From NCBI GenBank assembly GCA_963576785.1, contig OY756144.1, positions 496,001 to 560,000 on the forward strand: 64,000 bases of DNA. Direction: 5' to 3'. Shown piece by piece: positions 23,888-36,827 of this stretch. Position 1 is the stretch's first letter. Every line of letters starts with the position of its first letter. Origin of the DNA: Chlorophyllum brunneum (Eukaryota > Basidiomycota > Agaricomycetes > Agaricales > Agaricaceae). A program made the translations under genes and the position numbers. The notes beneath the pieces are model-generated. The model was given only the letters and a program-made list of their open reading frames with translations, was not told the origin of the DNA and did no database searches.

Positions 23888-24594
23888 ATGCCGATTGAAT
23901 TGAAAGGAAGCTGCCACTGCGGTGCTGTCAAATATACCGTCATGTCTAGCACTCCAGTTCCGTACCAAGTCCGTATTCTCATTATCCGTTCGCATTCCGG
24001 CTGATGTCTTTGCAAGCTTTGTTTTTGCTCCATTTGTCGGAAAGTAGGCGGTAATGGAGGCAGTATTAATCTCGGCGGCCATGCCGAAACTCTTCAAATT
24101 GAAGGCAAGGAAAACCTGAGGTGTGCATGTCCCCCGAACCCACGTTTTGTTTGAGATTTCGAACTGTTTTAGTGTGTATCATGCCGTGTTGAACAGAGGC
24201 TCTCGGCAAGAAAAGCGAGCGTCGTCCGAACGTAACTTCTGCAAGCACTGCAGTAGCATGCTGTGGTTGTACGATAAGCAATGGTCTGCGACCTTCTCAA
24301 GTCTTGCAATTTTCTACTTCGACTTAACCCGTATCCTCTAGGCCTGAGTTTATTCACCCTTTCGCCTCCTCAATTGACTCTCCAAAACTTGAATCTCCTA
24401 AGACCATGGTAGGCACAGCGTTAGGTCTCATACTGTCGGGTTGTTTAATCAGTCACCGGGTGCAGGTGTGCATCAAATTGGACTCCAAGCCTGGCTACGT
24501 GCGCCTTCCTGAGGGCGACAAGGAGATTTTTAAAAACTATGGCCCACACTCATTGGAAGAATGGCATAAGGAGAACGGATTATACAAAGAATAG
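23888..24594 (+). CDS. GFA/CENP-V-fold zinc protein (glutathione-dependent formaldehyde-activating enzyme family)
   Basis: Small zinc-binding Mss4-like-fold protein. The family includes a bacterial glutathione-formaldehyde adduct enzyme, but most fungal members have no assigned substrate. Exon 1 (23888-23968) encodes MPIELKGSCHCGAVKYTV, carrying the first Cys-x-Cys. Exon 2 gives LCFCSICRKVGGNGGSINLGG, with the Cys-x-Cys-x2-Cys site. Exon 3 gives SVYHAVLNRGS and NFCKHCSSMLWLYD, the second Cys-x2-Cys site. The remaining exons give PEFIHPFASSID and a C-terminal exon (from about 24478) ending HKENGLYKE at 24594. The introns joining these are 50-125 nt and keep frame. All expected zinc ligands are present, so it looks intact, at about 190 residues. 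It converges with the WD40 gene ending at 24726, leaving only 131 bp between them. Confidence 0.85.
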
Positions 24595-24725
24595 ATCACG
24601 ACGATTGTATGGCAGCCGTAACCATTGTTCCCCTCGGAATAGCAATGCTAACAACATCAGTGGTCGGGTAAGGACGAAAGAGAAGCTGTTTTATAGCTTC
24701 GTGAAGTATGAACACGGCCCCCACA

Positions 24726-27700
24726 TCACACCATTGAAGTTGTTGAGGGGGCGGAGGTATGCCGAACGCTCTGCATATGCCTCGATGATACCTGTGCAGC
24801 AATATCAGCCAAGCCAAGTGCCACCGATGGCGACGCGGGAGAACGACTCGTTGGGCCTGGTGTATAGACCGAAAGTCGCTGAGTGTCTGGTTCCCCTGTA
24901 GAGCTCTCTTGGGAGAGTGTACTTCCCTGTGAAGTTGTCGTGCGTATTATGGGCACCGTTGATCGTGTTGACGCCGGCTGCTTCACTGTCCACAGTTGTA
25001 TGATTGATGCTCCTTCAATGTTGTAACGTGTAATAGCGAACGTCGGAGAAGAGGGCCTCCAGGCCAGTTGTTGGATCATTGGTGCCTCCTCGTCACTTTC
25101 GCCCAAGGCTAGAGAGAGTAGGTTTCTCGACCGTACCTCAAGCGTACTGGAGCTTCGCTGCCAGACTCGGATTTTTCCGGCTAAGACTCCACTTGAGCGA
25201 TGAAAATCATAGACGATCATCAAACTACCACTTTACCCTCGGTCATACTAAAGACAAAATCATCGTTCATTCCTCCAAAGGTGACTGGACCACTACATCG
25301 TTCTTTGATAGACTCATCACAGTGTACAATGGTGAGACGGCGCAGGACTGGGGTGACCCGCAAATTTGAGCTGTCCAAATTCGCGTCGAATTCCCATACT
25401 TGAAAGGGTTGCTGTTCCCGAGCCGTCATATGCACCTGGCACTGACACAAGCGAAAGTGCGACAAACCTCGTGGGAGTTAATGAGCATACGAAGTCCAGA
25501 CCTCGATATTTGGATCGAAACAATATCCTCGAGAACAGGGAGTCGACTCGGAGGGAAATACAGTCAGCCTTACAAAAATAACAAGATAATAACACTCACT
25601 AGACCATAGTTTTCTGATCCATGTCATATACTATTTATGCTTCATAGATATGACGTAGTACCAGGTAGATTAGGATGCGCGTACCAACAATGCTCCTCTC
25701 CCGTTTCTCCTCAGACGTCGGGGAGGTTTCTTGGGATGGAGCTTTCACTCGAGCGAGAATAACCAGATAATTATGTGTTGGCTCCATGGCCATGCCCCGG
25801 ATGCTCAGCTCTTGCAGGTCATATATCTCCATCTACAAAAGTTTGTTAGTTTTTCTAATCGCGTATTGTATGTTCGGCTGAATAACTGACAGTCCTGTGG
25901 CTCCGCGACTTTCCCGAAATTTAGGATTACGCAGGTCTGAAAGGAGCGACCACTCACGCGCTTGTGTATTCTACTACTCTCCGCGGTGAGAATCGCTACT
26001 CTTCTGAGTACCCAGCTGATAATGGGAAGGATTGCACATACTGTTCGCATCCAGCCAGATGACTGCCTTAATAGTGTGCCTGGTTCGAAGGGTTCGCACA
26101 TCATGTTGGCTCTATGGAATTCCGCTGAGTAAAAGCCGACCCTCGGGACGTAGCACAGATTGGAAAACACATACATAGTCCCACATATGCAATTCACGAT
26201 CAAAGTTCACTAGTACTTCCTTTCCGTCGGGGGACCTATTCAAGCCTCAATGAACGGCAGCTCTGTACACGGAGGGTTAGCTCGCTTACCAGGTAAGACC
26301 CTTACCATGCATGGTGGTTTCTCCTTCATGCCACATGTCAGCAACACGTACTGGGTCCTAGGCCAATTGTGAGATTAAGAATGGGATCGTAACAAGTGTA
26401 ATACCGATTGTATGTCATAAATCGCGGTCCAGGTTGAAACGGAAAATCTTTCTTCCTTTACACTGGCAGTCGCACCGAATGAGCTTTGACATAGACCGAG
26501 GGACAACAGACTGACCAGGTAACGGCCAAATGATGACTGGTAGGTGAGAACTGCGAGTATCTCACCAGTCCGTGCCGTTTCGCAATGGAGATGCTCGATA
26601 TATGATTAACGGCCCTGGGGCGAGAACTGTGTTGAGCCACAGCGTGGGCGACCGATTTAAGGCGTCTTGTGGCCGGATCTTTGGGAATAGGTGAAGGGGG
26701 CCCATACTGGCTAGGTTGCCTCCTGTTAAGTTTGGTGAGCACGATGTGCTGGATTCCAATCTTTCTAGTAAGTTGTTTAAACCGGGGTGCAGCAGATTTT
26801 TCCGGGGGTGTGTGCGAGCTATCATTAGACTGCTCTTCCTCTTCTTTAAACCAATCTCCTTCCGATTTCGCCAGTGAATCCGTTGAAACTGTTACCATTG
26901 ACGCCACGTCGTCTTGGGAAGGATCTACATCGGTCTCGTCTGATTTATGTCTTCGGTTAGACGTCCATCGCTCGTACAGGATACCGAAGGCAACACCGAT
27001 CAAGCCAATGAAGGTAACTGCTGTAGCAGCCACTGTCAAAGGAGCCGTAAATATCGCCTAAAGAAGCTCAGTTATTTTAAGGGAGGGATGCACAGGGACC
27101 TACCTGATTCGAGGCGTAGGCAAAAACAACGAGGCCGGCAGAGAATGAACAAATGGCGAGGACCAGAAAGGCGACGGGAGAGGAAGAGATCCACCGTGAA
27201 ATCAGAGGTGGAGCACGCGAGCCTCTGACAACTCGTGAACATTTGCACCTTCAGACACGCTGAGGCACTCACGTTCTGGCTTGCCTCCATGCCATTGACA
27301 ATAAACTATTGAGCGTTGCACCAACACTGAAAATGAGCGCACAGAGCCAAAGAACATTGACGATGAATATTTCGATGGAGTCGCTATTAAGACTTATGGA
27401 CATCTGTAACGTGGTCGCGGTGACACTAGAGAACAGTGTGGCAACGGTCGAAATGTTGGTGAATTTTCCCGAGGCTCGTTCCTGTTCGTACCGAATCGCA
27501 GGGATGCCTATGGTAATAGACTCGAGGTGGGTTACCTAGGTAGGTATTCGACGCTTACCTATTGCGTTGAATGCTTCGAGCGATGGAAGTAGATCGCGGA
27601 GTCCAGTAGCGAGCTCGTGAGCAAGTTGATGGACATATTGTTGAATCGGTATCGTGTTGAGACGACCTACTCTCTGTTACTAGGTTGTTATGATCGTGAC

Positions 27701-28426
27701 TGGAGAAGGACCAACCCCGGTAGTGATCAATGCAATGTCCGCGATACTATAGAGTTAACCTAAGCAAGGGAGTCATTTCATTAAAATACCTCCGTCACCT
27801 TGACGTTACGGATAAATGAGTTGAGATTTCTACAGAGTGTGGCGGTTTCGTCCTAGTCACCGTTGAGTAAGCTGTGGTTTATCCGCAGAGGATGGGACTA
27901 CCGTCCGCTCGTGAAATTCCTCCAACCTATCACGGAAATCTTGGAGGCGCCAAGCAAGTTCCTGAAGGCAGTCAGGTAGTTGGTCATACTCCCGACCCTT
28001 GACGAGCGAGGCGCAGTGCGGCCCTGAGTGGTAGACGTCGGAGTTGAGGGAAGCCGCGTTCAGAGTAAATGCGGCCTCTGTCTCGACGAGCTGTCTCTGT
28101 AGTCGCTTGGTAGACCATAACAGACCTGAAACTCTTCCCAGTCGCATCACCTTGTCTGATAAATTTTTGAGCTGTAGGAACACCAGTTAGATACAGAGGC
28201 TAGGTACGCAGCCCCCCAGACGTATACTCACCTCTCTGCTGAATTCTTCCAGGCACCTAGGAATTATGGGTAAATATCCTTCTAATTCATCACATCTCGC
28301 ACCTCCTGATTTCCATAAGGGATATTTCGACGTTCTTTGCCCCTGTAGGAGAAAGCGGGAGCCGGCGTCTCCGCACAGAAGTGTTGTCCGCGTTTCCAGA
28401 AAAAGTGTGTGTAGAGTCGCCGCCAT
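24726..28426 (-). CDS. Membrane-anchored WD40-like protein, copy 1
   Basis: Multi-exon gene of a basidiomycete family without a known role. It starts MAATLHTLFLETRTT at 28426. An N-terminal helical region follows (MRLGRVSGLL, LQELAWRLQDFRDRLEEF; 27857-28183). Hydrophobic segments encoded around 27000-27500 include TVAATAVTFIGLIGVAFGIL. A charged linker comes next (26560-26980). From about 26560 down to 24726 there is a degenerate WD40/beta-propeller region: HGLVRYSQFSPTSHHLAVTW, then blades, then AGKIRVWQRSS in the last exon (24726-25223). The tail is Ser/Thr/Pro-rich. Domain order and intron layout parallel the gene at 28727-32432. I infer an integral membrane protein with a cytosolic propeller for protein binding. 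Exon borders in the middle are uncertain and the copy could carry lesions I could not exclude. Confidence 0.65.
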
Positions 28427-28726
28427 GATGCGTAGACATTGGTCAGAGTTGCTCCAGAACTTTCCGCGGGATGGGCATCGGTTTTTTATATGGGGACATC
28501 GAAGGTAGCGTGAGGAAGTTCAAGCGCCTAAACACGAGGGGGCGCCGTGTCGAACCAGTGCATAATGCTGTTATCAATGTTCTGTCAATGAATTTCTGAC
28601 GCTCAGGGATATAAAATCCAGAAAGATAGGTGTCCCTTCACGCTTATCATACATAGTATCAGCGGCAACGTGCATCAAAAAGCAGTAAGTACACGAGGAC
28701 ATCATCAAGCCTGTCAGGTTTGGTGA
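28427..28726. other. Intergenic between the two WD40 genes
   Basis: About 300 bp combining the 3' flank of copy 2 and the promoter of copy 1. No element was recognised. Confidence 0.4.
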
Positions 28727-31700
28727 CTAATTTTCTCTAAGGGCTTCTTCAATTCGTTCCACTTCTGGGGGTGACGGAGAATCTGAAGACGATGCAACCC
28801 TCACATGCGCTGCACGCTGCCAACGACTTTTACTCATCCCCCTGGTAGGTGCCGGCTTCGGGGCAAGCGGACGAATGACCGAGTCGATACTGGTTGGCGT
28901 CTTGGGAAGAAGTGGCTCTTCACCTCGCCATACACGCAAGGTGTGGCTGTCAATTCCGGCGGTTGCAAAAGTGGCGGTTCCATCGGTTGATCTTCGCCAG
29001 CTAAAACAGCGCACACCTTCCTCTTGTAATATCGGCGATTTGAAGCGTTGGTGGGGTGCACCAGATTCCCTGCGCCAGATGTCGATCTCGCCAGCTTCGA
29101 TCAAAGACCGTGAGTCATGGTCACATTCATGAGTGGCACGAGCTTACATGTCGTTACATTCAAGATAAACTGGCTGTAGTTTCCGCCGATGCAGGTGGGT
29201 CCTACGTAGTCACCTACATTGAAGTGCGGTGTGATCGTTCGTTTCTTGAGTCTGGCTGTGATTTCCGCGCCTTTAATCCCTGCATCCAGCGACCATAGCT
29301 GGAATGCTTTCTGCTCAATCCGTGAGTTAACAGTCAAGAATTGAATTGCGCAATAGCTCCTGACCTGGTCCTTGTGGGTGATTAGTATATCAAGTTCACC
29401 CGCAATAGGATGGATACTCGAGATATTCTCGAGAACAGGAACTTGGCTATACGTGAAGTCAGGTTTGGTGACCAGACCCACCCATATGGGAAACACGCAC
29501 TATATTGACTGCTGCTTCTCCATGTCGTAGACTTGGTTCCCATCGGTTAAGAACGACGGGTATCGATTATTGCTAACACACTCACCGACGATCCGCTTCT
29601 CTGATCGACCACTCGCGGGCTCAAACTGTTCCGGGGACTTGGCCACACGAGTAATCAGGATCAAGTAGTTATTCTTCCTATCAAAACCGATTGAGCGGAC
29701 GTGCATGTGTTCGAAACGGTACACTGCCATCTGGAAGAAGAAGGATGAAGTCTTATATTTTGTGTGAAATGAAGAGTCATACAAGCCCTGTGAGATTCTG
29801 GAGGTCGTGTAAGCGCAAGTTCACCGAGGAGTAAAGCAAGCGTACCATTTTGAAGACACAGCTGTGTTCTGCCACGAGGAAAGCTGAGGTCCGCGGTAGT
29901 TAAAATGCATCTAACAATACCAAATCAGCGGACTCACTGTCTTCTTCGCACCATTCGACATCTTGCACTTGATGATGGCGTTCAATGACATGAAGAGCTT
30001 TCGCATCCTACTCCCAATAAGCAAATTATAAATTGAGTAGTACAGGTCCGTGCACTCACAAGATCCCAAACATCAAAGCGATGCTCAAATTTCACGATAA
30101 GTTTAGTTCCAGATGGCGACCTTGAGATCAGTTAAATTGGTTAGGTATCACAAACATGTGGATCATACCATATGAGACGTTCGGAAATTACTCTGCCCTC
30201 GTGCCAAGTATCCATCAGGGTCGTTAGGGTCTGATTCATTGAGTAATGCTCGGTAGCCAATGTAGTAACAACACACCTCCGCGTTATAAACTGTCGTCCA
30301 GGATTGGTGGGTATTTTCTTTCGCGCTAGAAATAGCTATTAAACAATGCTTTGCAGTTATTTCAAAGAACTCACCAAGTGACGGCGAGCCATTTACCGTC
30401 CTCCGAGTACGCAACATCATGTATAAATCCATATCGTAGAAGTTCGATTTCTAGTGCTGGTTCCGATGGCAGGATCAGTTGGGTCATGGGCGTCCCGGAA
30501 AGGCCAGTAGTATCGATATGAAGCTTGCTCTTTGGTGACAATGATCCCTTGTGATGACTTCGTTTATGCTGGCGGCCGACTGGGATAAAAGCACCCAAAG
30601 TAGTATTCAGCATGCCGACACTCTTAACGTTGCCCTGTAGCTTCGCTTTCATTCGTCCGGACAAGCTTTGCTCCTGTGATGGCGACTCTCCAGATTCACT
30701 CGCCTTCTCATCGACCTTCTCGACATCATCTTCACTAGGGCTTCGGTGTTGAAATCCGAGAGAATAAAAAGCGTTGGAAAGAGCGTCGGTAATTCCACCG
30801 TGAAGCAGAGAGGTCTTGCTAAGATCGGAGTGGACGGATTCTCCACTGGATTTGATGATGTCAGCCTGTTGCTGCTTCAAGACCGGTGAAACCAATATCT
30901 CGTAGAGCATCCAGATCAGGATGGCGACTAAACCAATGAAAGTCACCGCCGTAGAACCAACAGTGACGTAAGGGGTATAGAAAGCCTGTTAAATGCTGGA
31001 TTAATGTAGGAAGGCCACCGACACGTGAAATTATTACCTGACTCGAAGAAAACGCGAAAACGATTATGCCAGCTGAGAATGTCACGATAGCGATCCCGAG
31101 AAAAAGCAGTTGGGATCCATCAATCCACATGGTCACCCAGAAGGGTGGTTTACCACCTCGGGATCCCCTGGAAAGAGACAATTAGTCCGAGTTGGGCCCT
31201 GGTGGACAGCAAGAACGTACGATCGCGTGGACTTCCAAGCCATAGCCAACAAGCTATTCAATGCGGCACCAACACTGAATACCAGCGATGCGAACCACAA
31301 CATACTCGCGACGTGCATGGTGGTATTCTGGTCACTTGCACCAGTAGCCATCCCGAGTGTACCGGCGGTAACGCCGGAGAAGAAGGTGGCAACAGTCAGG
31401 ATACTTGTCAAGTTCTGCGAAGATCGTTCTTGCTCATGATTTATAGCAGAGATACCTATATGGAAACATCAACATCTGTATTGTTCACGTTGAGACCAAT
31501 CCACGTACCAACGACAGTGAATTCGCCAAGTGCAGCCGTCACTTTCTCAAAGTCGCTCTCCAGTTCATCGAGGAATTGATGAATATAGCGCTGAATTGGG
31601 GGAGTATTCAATCGGCCTGGAATAACATTTAGTAAAGATCAAGAAGTACGACGAGACATACCTGAATACACTCTGGCACACGACGCGCGGTACTGCACAA

Positions 31701-32432
31701 CATCAATACGAGAGGAATATTCAGTAACTCCTACTCACCATAAGATCGCGTTCCAAGGTCAAAAGCAAAGACTTCAACAATAACCCTTCATCCTACAATA
31801 CAGTCAAAATTTAACTCATACACCCCAAGTCAAACGAAACACACACCGTGAACTCTCGAAACTCATCAATCCTGAGATGGAGTAAACTAAAAGCCGCGGC
31901 TAGTTGTTCCAGAGCTGTAGGCAAAGCATCAAACGGTGGTAAAGGTTCCGTAAAATACCGCAGAGGAATGTAATAATGCTCCGAATTAGGATCGAGCACG
32001 GCGGAATTACAATTCTTGTGTGCTAGACCATATAGATCCGGAACAAGAGCGGTGGCATTGCGGAAGAAAACTTCGCGAGTACGTCGTAGCATCTCTCTGG
32101 CACTCTTGATTGCCAGTAACAGACCTGCTACACGACCGAGCCTCAAGCAATCGTTTGCAAATCTCCCTAACTGTGAGTCTATGAGTCTGTGGTAAATGCC
32201 AAATACATGGTCCCCACGTACGTGTCTATCCAGCTCATTGATCTTCCTAGAGGTGAAATAGAATCCTTGAATGGGGCGAACGACGGGTAGTTAATGCAAG
32301 GTAACCCCACCCAGAAAATATAAGAAATGATTCCTTAATCCCATCATCATTCGTATATGCATAGTCAAAGGATTTTGCCCGCATGGTATCCGAAGTCGCA
32401 CTGGCAGGCGTTGCCGCTATATAAACACTCAT
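28727..32432 (-). CDS. Membrane-anchored WD40-like protein, copy 2
   Basis: Tandem paralogue of the gene at 24726-28426. It starts MSVYIAATPASATSD at 32432. Spliced exons give KINELDRH and CLRLGRVAGLLLAIKSA, then an amphipathic helical region (about 31860-32140) and LDELESDFEKVTAAL. Four hydrophobic segments follow: TVATFFSGVTAGTLGMA, MLWFASLVFSVGAALNSLL, LLFLGIAIVTFSAGIIVFA and TAVTFIGLVAILIWMLYEIL (31411 down to about 30890). After a charged linker comes the propeller, beginning YGFIHDVAYSEDGKWLAVTW and ending with AGEIDIWRRESGA and AGIDSHTLRVWRGEE (28727-29104). The order of TM bundle then WD40 suggests an integral membrane protein presenting a propeller scaffold. The cellular membrane is unknown. 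Some intron borders are uncertain, but the coding segments align with copy 1. Confidence 0.7.
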
Positions 32433-33273
32433 ATAATATCGACCCGGGATCCATTAATTGCACCCTACTCACCAGCCACGTTCGCCTGCTCAGTCGACAT
32501 GACGACTGAAGAACGTGAATATGCTCTCTAAATCGAACTTTGCTGGAGAAGTCACGAATTCGAGTGGGAGTGAGAAGAACTGTTGAACGCTATCAGCGTC
32601 AAGTTAAAACTGGGGGGGTTGATGGTGGGTTTACGTTCGCTCATACCGCGCGGACTCTTGTTAATCACAGAATTCGGAGCCTCAGGGTCGGCTACTGGTC
32701 TATTAAGCCCTATGGATTATCCCAGCCTAGGTGCCTATGCCGTCGGAACTTGAAAGGTAGGGGAGTAATTATGGGCGTCAACTAGGGTCCCAAATCACGT
32801 CCACACGTTGTTTCTGTTCATTTCATATCAAATGGAGTGAGAGCAAAGTGGTACAACCATGCGTAGGCTCCATGTTGAACTCCTGGTTCTTCTAGAAGTC
32901 GTACGCGATTGACAGCATTCCTGTAGAGGTTGTTTTAATGACACCCAAGCCGAACTGGGGCGTATATTGCGTCACCATGCAGGGTAGTGTGACTGCTAGA
33001 CTGTTCGGTATTCAATCAGAGACCATGCAAGTAAAGAAGAAACGTGAGCAAAACCGAACGGTTCGCTTTACATTATTGGGCAGCTCTCAGGAGGCTCCGC
33101 GTTCGATTCCTAAACGTAAACTCAAAACTAGACGAGCCATCCATGATATCTGCAAAAAGAAAATTACACAATTATGACGACTGATGAATAACATGCCATG
33201 AAAGAAAAAAGAGAGAAACATCACAGCAAACTACAAAACAAAAACAAAAAATACAACGACGACTCTCAACACA
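32433..33273. other. Intergenic upstream of WD40 copy 2 and downstream of the kinesin
   Basis: No gene was recognised. Short plus-strand open frames (32540-32785, 32938-33177) lack motifs. A GTTCGATTCC string near 33101 resembles a tRNA T-loop, but its flanks do not pair. Confidence 0.45.
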
Positions 33274-36248
33274 TCATCGAGCCACCGCAGCCGGAGGTAC
33301 AATATTCTCCTTATCACCCAACACCTCCCTCATCACTCCAACACCATTCCCTTTCTTCAACCCTCCCCCAGACGCTTTACCCTTCACCACACCATTACCA
33401 ATCTTCACAGAACCCACAACACTATGTTCTACATCAAAATCGAGATCATCATCTCCCCATTCTTCTTCCGGCATAACCTGATCAAGAAGACGCGGTTGAG
33501 ACTGGAGTTTATGCACCTCCAAACGCACAGGTGACGCAGACGCATCTTTCCCGAGATCAGGAAGTTTGTTCTGTTGCCTCTCTGCAAAGATTGTTGCTGC
33601 CCCTCCTAGACTCGGCATGGGTGGTTTAAGTTTCGATGGTGTGACGAGTCCAACGCCCAACGAATCGAATTTACTAACAAACGCAGCAAGCGCTCGACGT
33701 TCATCTTCAAGTTTCGTTCGGGTCCTTTTCTCTTTCTCGAGTTGCTTAACCAACTCATCCGCCCATCTCTCTTTCGCCTCTCTCTTCCTAATCTCTTCAT
33801 CGAACTTATCTTTCCACTCCTTCTCGACGTCCTCTTTCACAGCTCTCAAGGGTTCACCCAAGTTTTCTTCATACCCCATCACGACAATTTCCAATTCCTT
33901 AATCGTCTTTGCTTGTTCCGCAACGAGTTTATCTTTCTCGCTCTCAGGTGCACTCGCGTCAAGCTGTGGACGCGCAACAAGCGCGGCTTCAAGTGAGAGT
34001 ATCTGGTTTGCTTGAGATTCCAGTTGCGTACGGGCAGCAAGGAGCTCTTGTTGAAGTTGGTATGGGGACATGTCGAAGTCGATTTTGGACGGACTGGCAG
34101 GGCGCGAGTCGTCTCCCCTGACTTCGTCGACGGACTGCGATTCGGATGTGAGGATGAGTTTGGTGAGTTGTTGGATACGATTGTTGAGATCGCGCATGGC
34201 TTTGCTTTCGGCAATTTGCTAGAAAATAGTGTGAACAGACTGAATTAAAGTACGCATGAGTAGGAAGTAAACGGACCTCTTGGGCAGAGAGGCGACGCGA
34301 CTTGACAGGGCCCTCTGCTTCGCGTTCCGCGAGACGCCGCTTGAGGTCCTCAATTTCTTTCCTGTAACGCTCGATGAGCGCATCAGTATCAATAACCTCT
34401 TTCTTCTGCGCGTGCAGCTAGGGGAGGTATTTCATCAACAACACAACAAAAGAGGCAGGTGATAAAATACACACTTGAACGTTTTTGATACGTTTGGCGA
34501 ATTGCAAAGTGCTCATACTCTCTCCCACCGCACCAGGATCAGGGTTCAGAGTACAGATAACGCTGATTCGAGCATTGCCGGACAACGACGGCTGGAGCAT
34601 ACGAGTCAACTTGGAATTGCGGAATGGAACATGATCACTACAAAACATGAACCTCCAAAACGAGCTTCAAAAAGTGACACTTTACTCACCTCTTGCGCTT
34701 CGCCGCGTTATCTGCCAATGTCCCAATAACGGTGCCGAGGGTGAGTAAACTACAAAATCATATCAGACGGATATGGGATATAGAGAAGAGTGTTTAATAC
34801 CTCGTATTAATGTATTTACCTTCCCTGGTCCGCTCCTTATCAGAAGTGGCCTTCTCGGAGCCAGCAAGATCGATCAAGCTCTAAAAAAGCCATGAGCTTT
34901 TCATGTACCGTCGGACATTTTCGAAAAGTCTCACGAGAACAGAGGTCTGGACACTACGACCCCCACGAGCCTGCAACCTGGGACCACCGAGGCCGGGCGT
35001 CTGTCGTCCGTTCAATCCAGGAGTTTGACGACCATTAGGCGCTGAGGTCTGTCGGCCAGTGGAAACAGGGTCATCATCCTCCTCACCATTTCCACGTTCT
35101 CGACTCTCGATGACAAGACGGAAAACGCTGTGACTGCGGCTACTTCGGTCATTCCAGTCTGTACAGGCCGTACGACGATTTCCTTCGCCACGTTTCAAGA
35201 CTTCTTTAACTCCTTTCAAACTCGTCACGACCTCCTCGCGCAACGGCGCCAAAATGACATCACCACCACTACCACCCTGGATCTGCACAGGGTTTGCAGC
35301 TGCCATGGACGGAGGCGCGAGAAGGTCGTGGATATTCTCATTGTAAATCTCCAGATACGAGCACCGAAGGAGATACTCTCGTGTAGGAGTTTGGCGGATG
35401 AAGCCAAAGACGTCGCGCATGGCACGTGGTATGATTCCAGGTTCGTCCTCACCTCCGCTGAGGGTGTAGGTTTTTCCAGACGCAGTCTGGCCGTAGGCAA
35501 AAATTACAGCATTGTAGCCTTCCATAGCTGCATGTACATGCGACTTGGCGACAGTGGTATAGATAGGCTTGTTGGGCGAACCAGTAAGGACGGCATCGAA
35601 GTTGAAAGTAGCAGGATTGAGAGCGGATGTAGGGTTCTTGGAGTAATTCGGATCGAGTTTAATGCTGCTAGTTGAAGGTGAGGGTGTCCAGGCCGAATGG
35701 CCTTCTGATGGGCGAATACTGAGAAACGACACGATATTTAGCTTCTATAACACAGGGCAACATTTGCGATAGTCTCACCGGACGGAAACCATAACTTTGT
35801 CGTGTTTACCATGGTCGAACATTGCAGCCTGGAGCCAAGCATCATCGATTTCACCAGATATGTCGGCTTCTTCAACCATCTGGTAGTCAACTAGCACTTG
35901 CTCCGGGTCGACATTGCTCACATCCATTTCGCTAGTTGCGGGCATGAGAGAGGGGCTTTCAGCCCCTTTTCGTGGCGAAACGGGAGTTTGAGGTCGGCTG
36001 GGTGTTCCATTCCTCTTCGTCGGAGATCCTGGCACGGGCGAGAGAACTGACTTGGTCTTCGTAAAATTCTTGCTACGCGATTCGACTGAGAGGGGTGCCT
36101 TGTAACGTTTGTGGGTCGATGCAAGTATGTTGGGGGTAACTGTACGAGAAAGTCGGCTAGAAGGGTCGGAGGATGTTGAGGCTGTTGAGGCTGTCGAAGA
36201 AATACGTTTTGGCGTGAAGAGGCTTGCCTTGCTGGGTATCGCAGCCAT
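33274..36248 (-). CDS. Kinesin with near-N-terminal motor domain (kinesin-7/Kip2-like)
   Basis: Microtubule motor. It starts MAAIPSKASLFTPKR at 36248. The first about 150 residues are Ser/Thr/Pro-rich and basic, a region often phosphoregulated. The motor domain follows: KVMVSVRIRPSE, P-loop GQTASGKTYTLSG (Ala where most kinesins have Gly), LRCSYLEIYNENIHDLL, switch I around NDRSSRSH, and switch II LIDLAGSEKATSDKERTREG across an intron at about 34880. Then come HVPFRNSKLTRMLQPSLSGNARISVICTLNP and STLQFAKRIKNVQ. Downstream is coiled coil (IERYRKEIEDLKRRLAE; heptads through 33274-34197). An acidic segment near the end (EEWGDDDLDFD) and a C-terminal GDKENIVPP follow. Motor motifs are complete, so it should be active. 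Kinesin-7 assignment is inferred from the YNAVIFAYGQTASGKT context and motor position. Confidence 0.88.
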
Positions 36249-36827
36249 GCCTGTGTTTTAGTTCGGGTGATGCGATGACTTGCAGGGCCATTCAAACCAA
36301 CCGTGCGAAACAGGGACGCGACTTGAACACGTGATGGCGCTTGCGGATTCCGTGACCAAAATTATACACGCTAGACCAAGTACAATGGCTGCTACCGAGT
36401 CATACTCGTTGGTACCATCGCCCTTATGTCATTCCCGCCATACGATCATATAACGAATGGTTTGAGGATTTTGGTCAGGGCACCAGGGGGATTCAAGTCT
36501 ATCAGACTGGATAGTCAACATCCAATGAGGTTGATTGGTGTCAAATTTTGCTCAGCCTCCCGGTCGGTTTCACGCATCGCTGTACCACCATATGGAGGAT
36601 CTTGCTCTCTGGGGTGTCCCCTTGCGATCGAAGATGGATGGTACGGAACAGTCAAGACAACTATAGAACTTCAATCAATTGATTGACGACCTTTGGGACG
36701 AAGCGCCTGTACAAATACCTACATATGGGGTGATATCTCTTCACGTCCCCATCTCCAATACAGCCTACCGCCACTCCAGAAACTTCGCGGTTTCGTCCTC
36801 TACACCTTTCCTGAAGCAAAAACAGTA
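36249..36827. other. Divergent promoter region, kinesin / tandem kinase
   Basis: Head-to-head intergenic space of about 580 bp. An open frame in phase with the kinase gene extends upstream to 36693, so a start before 36828 is possible. No clear TATA box was seen. Confidence 0.4.

Noticed and set aside
33085..33125. tRNA-like T-arm (GTTCGATTCC)
   Set aside because: The flanking bases do not form a T-stem, and no acceptor, D or anticodon arm is found upstream.
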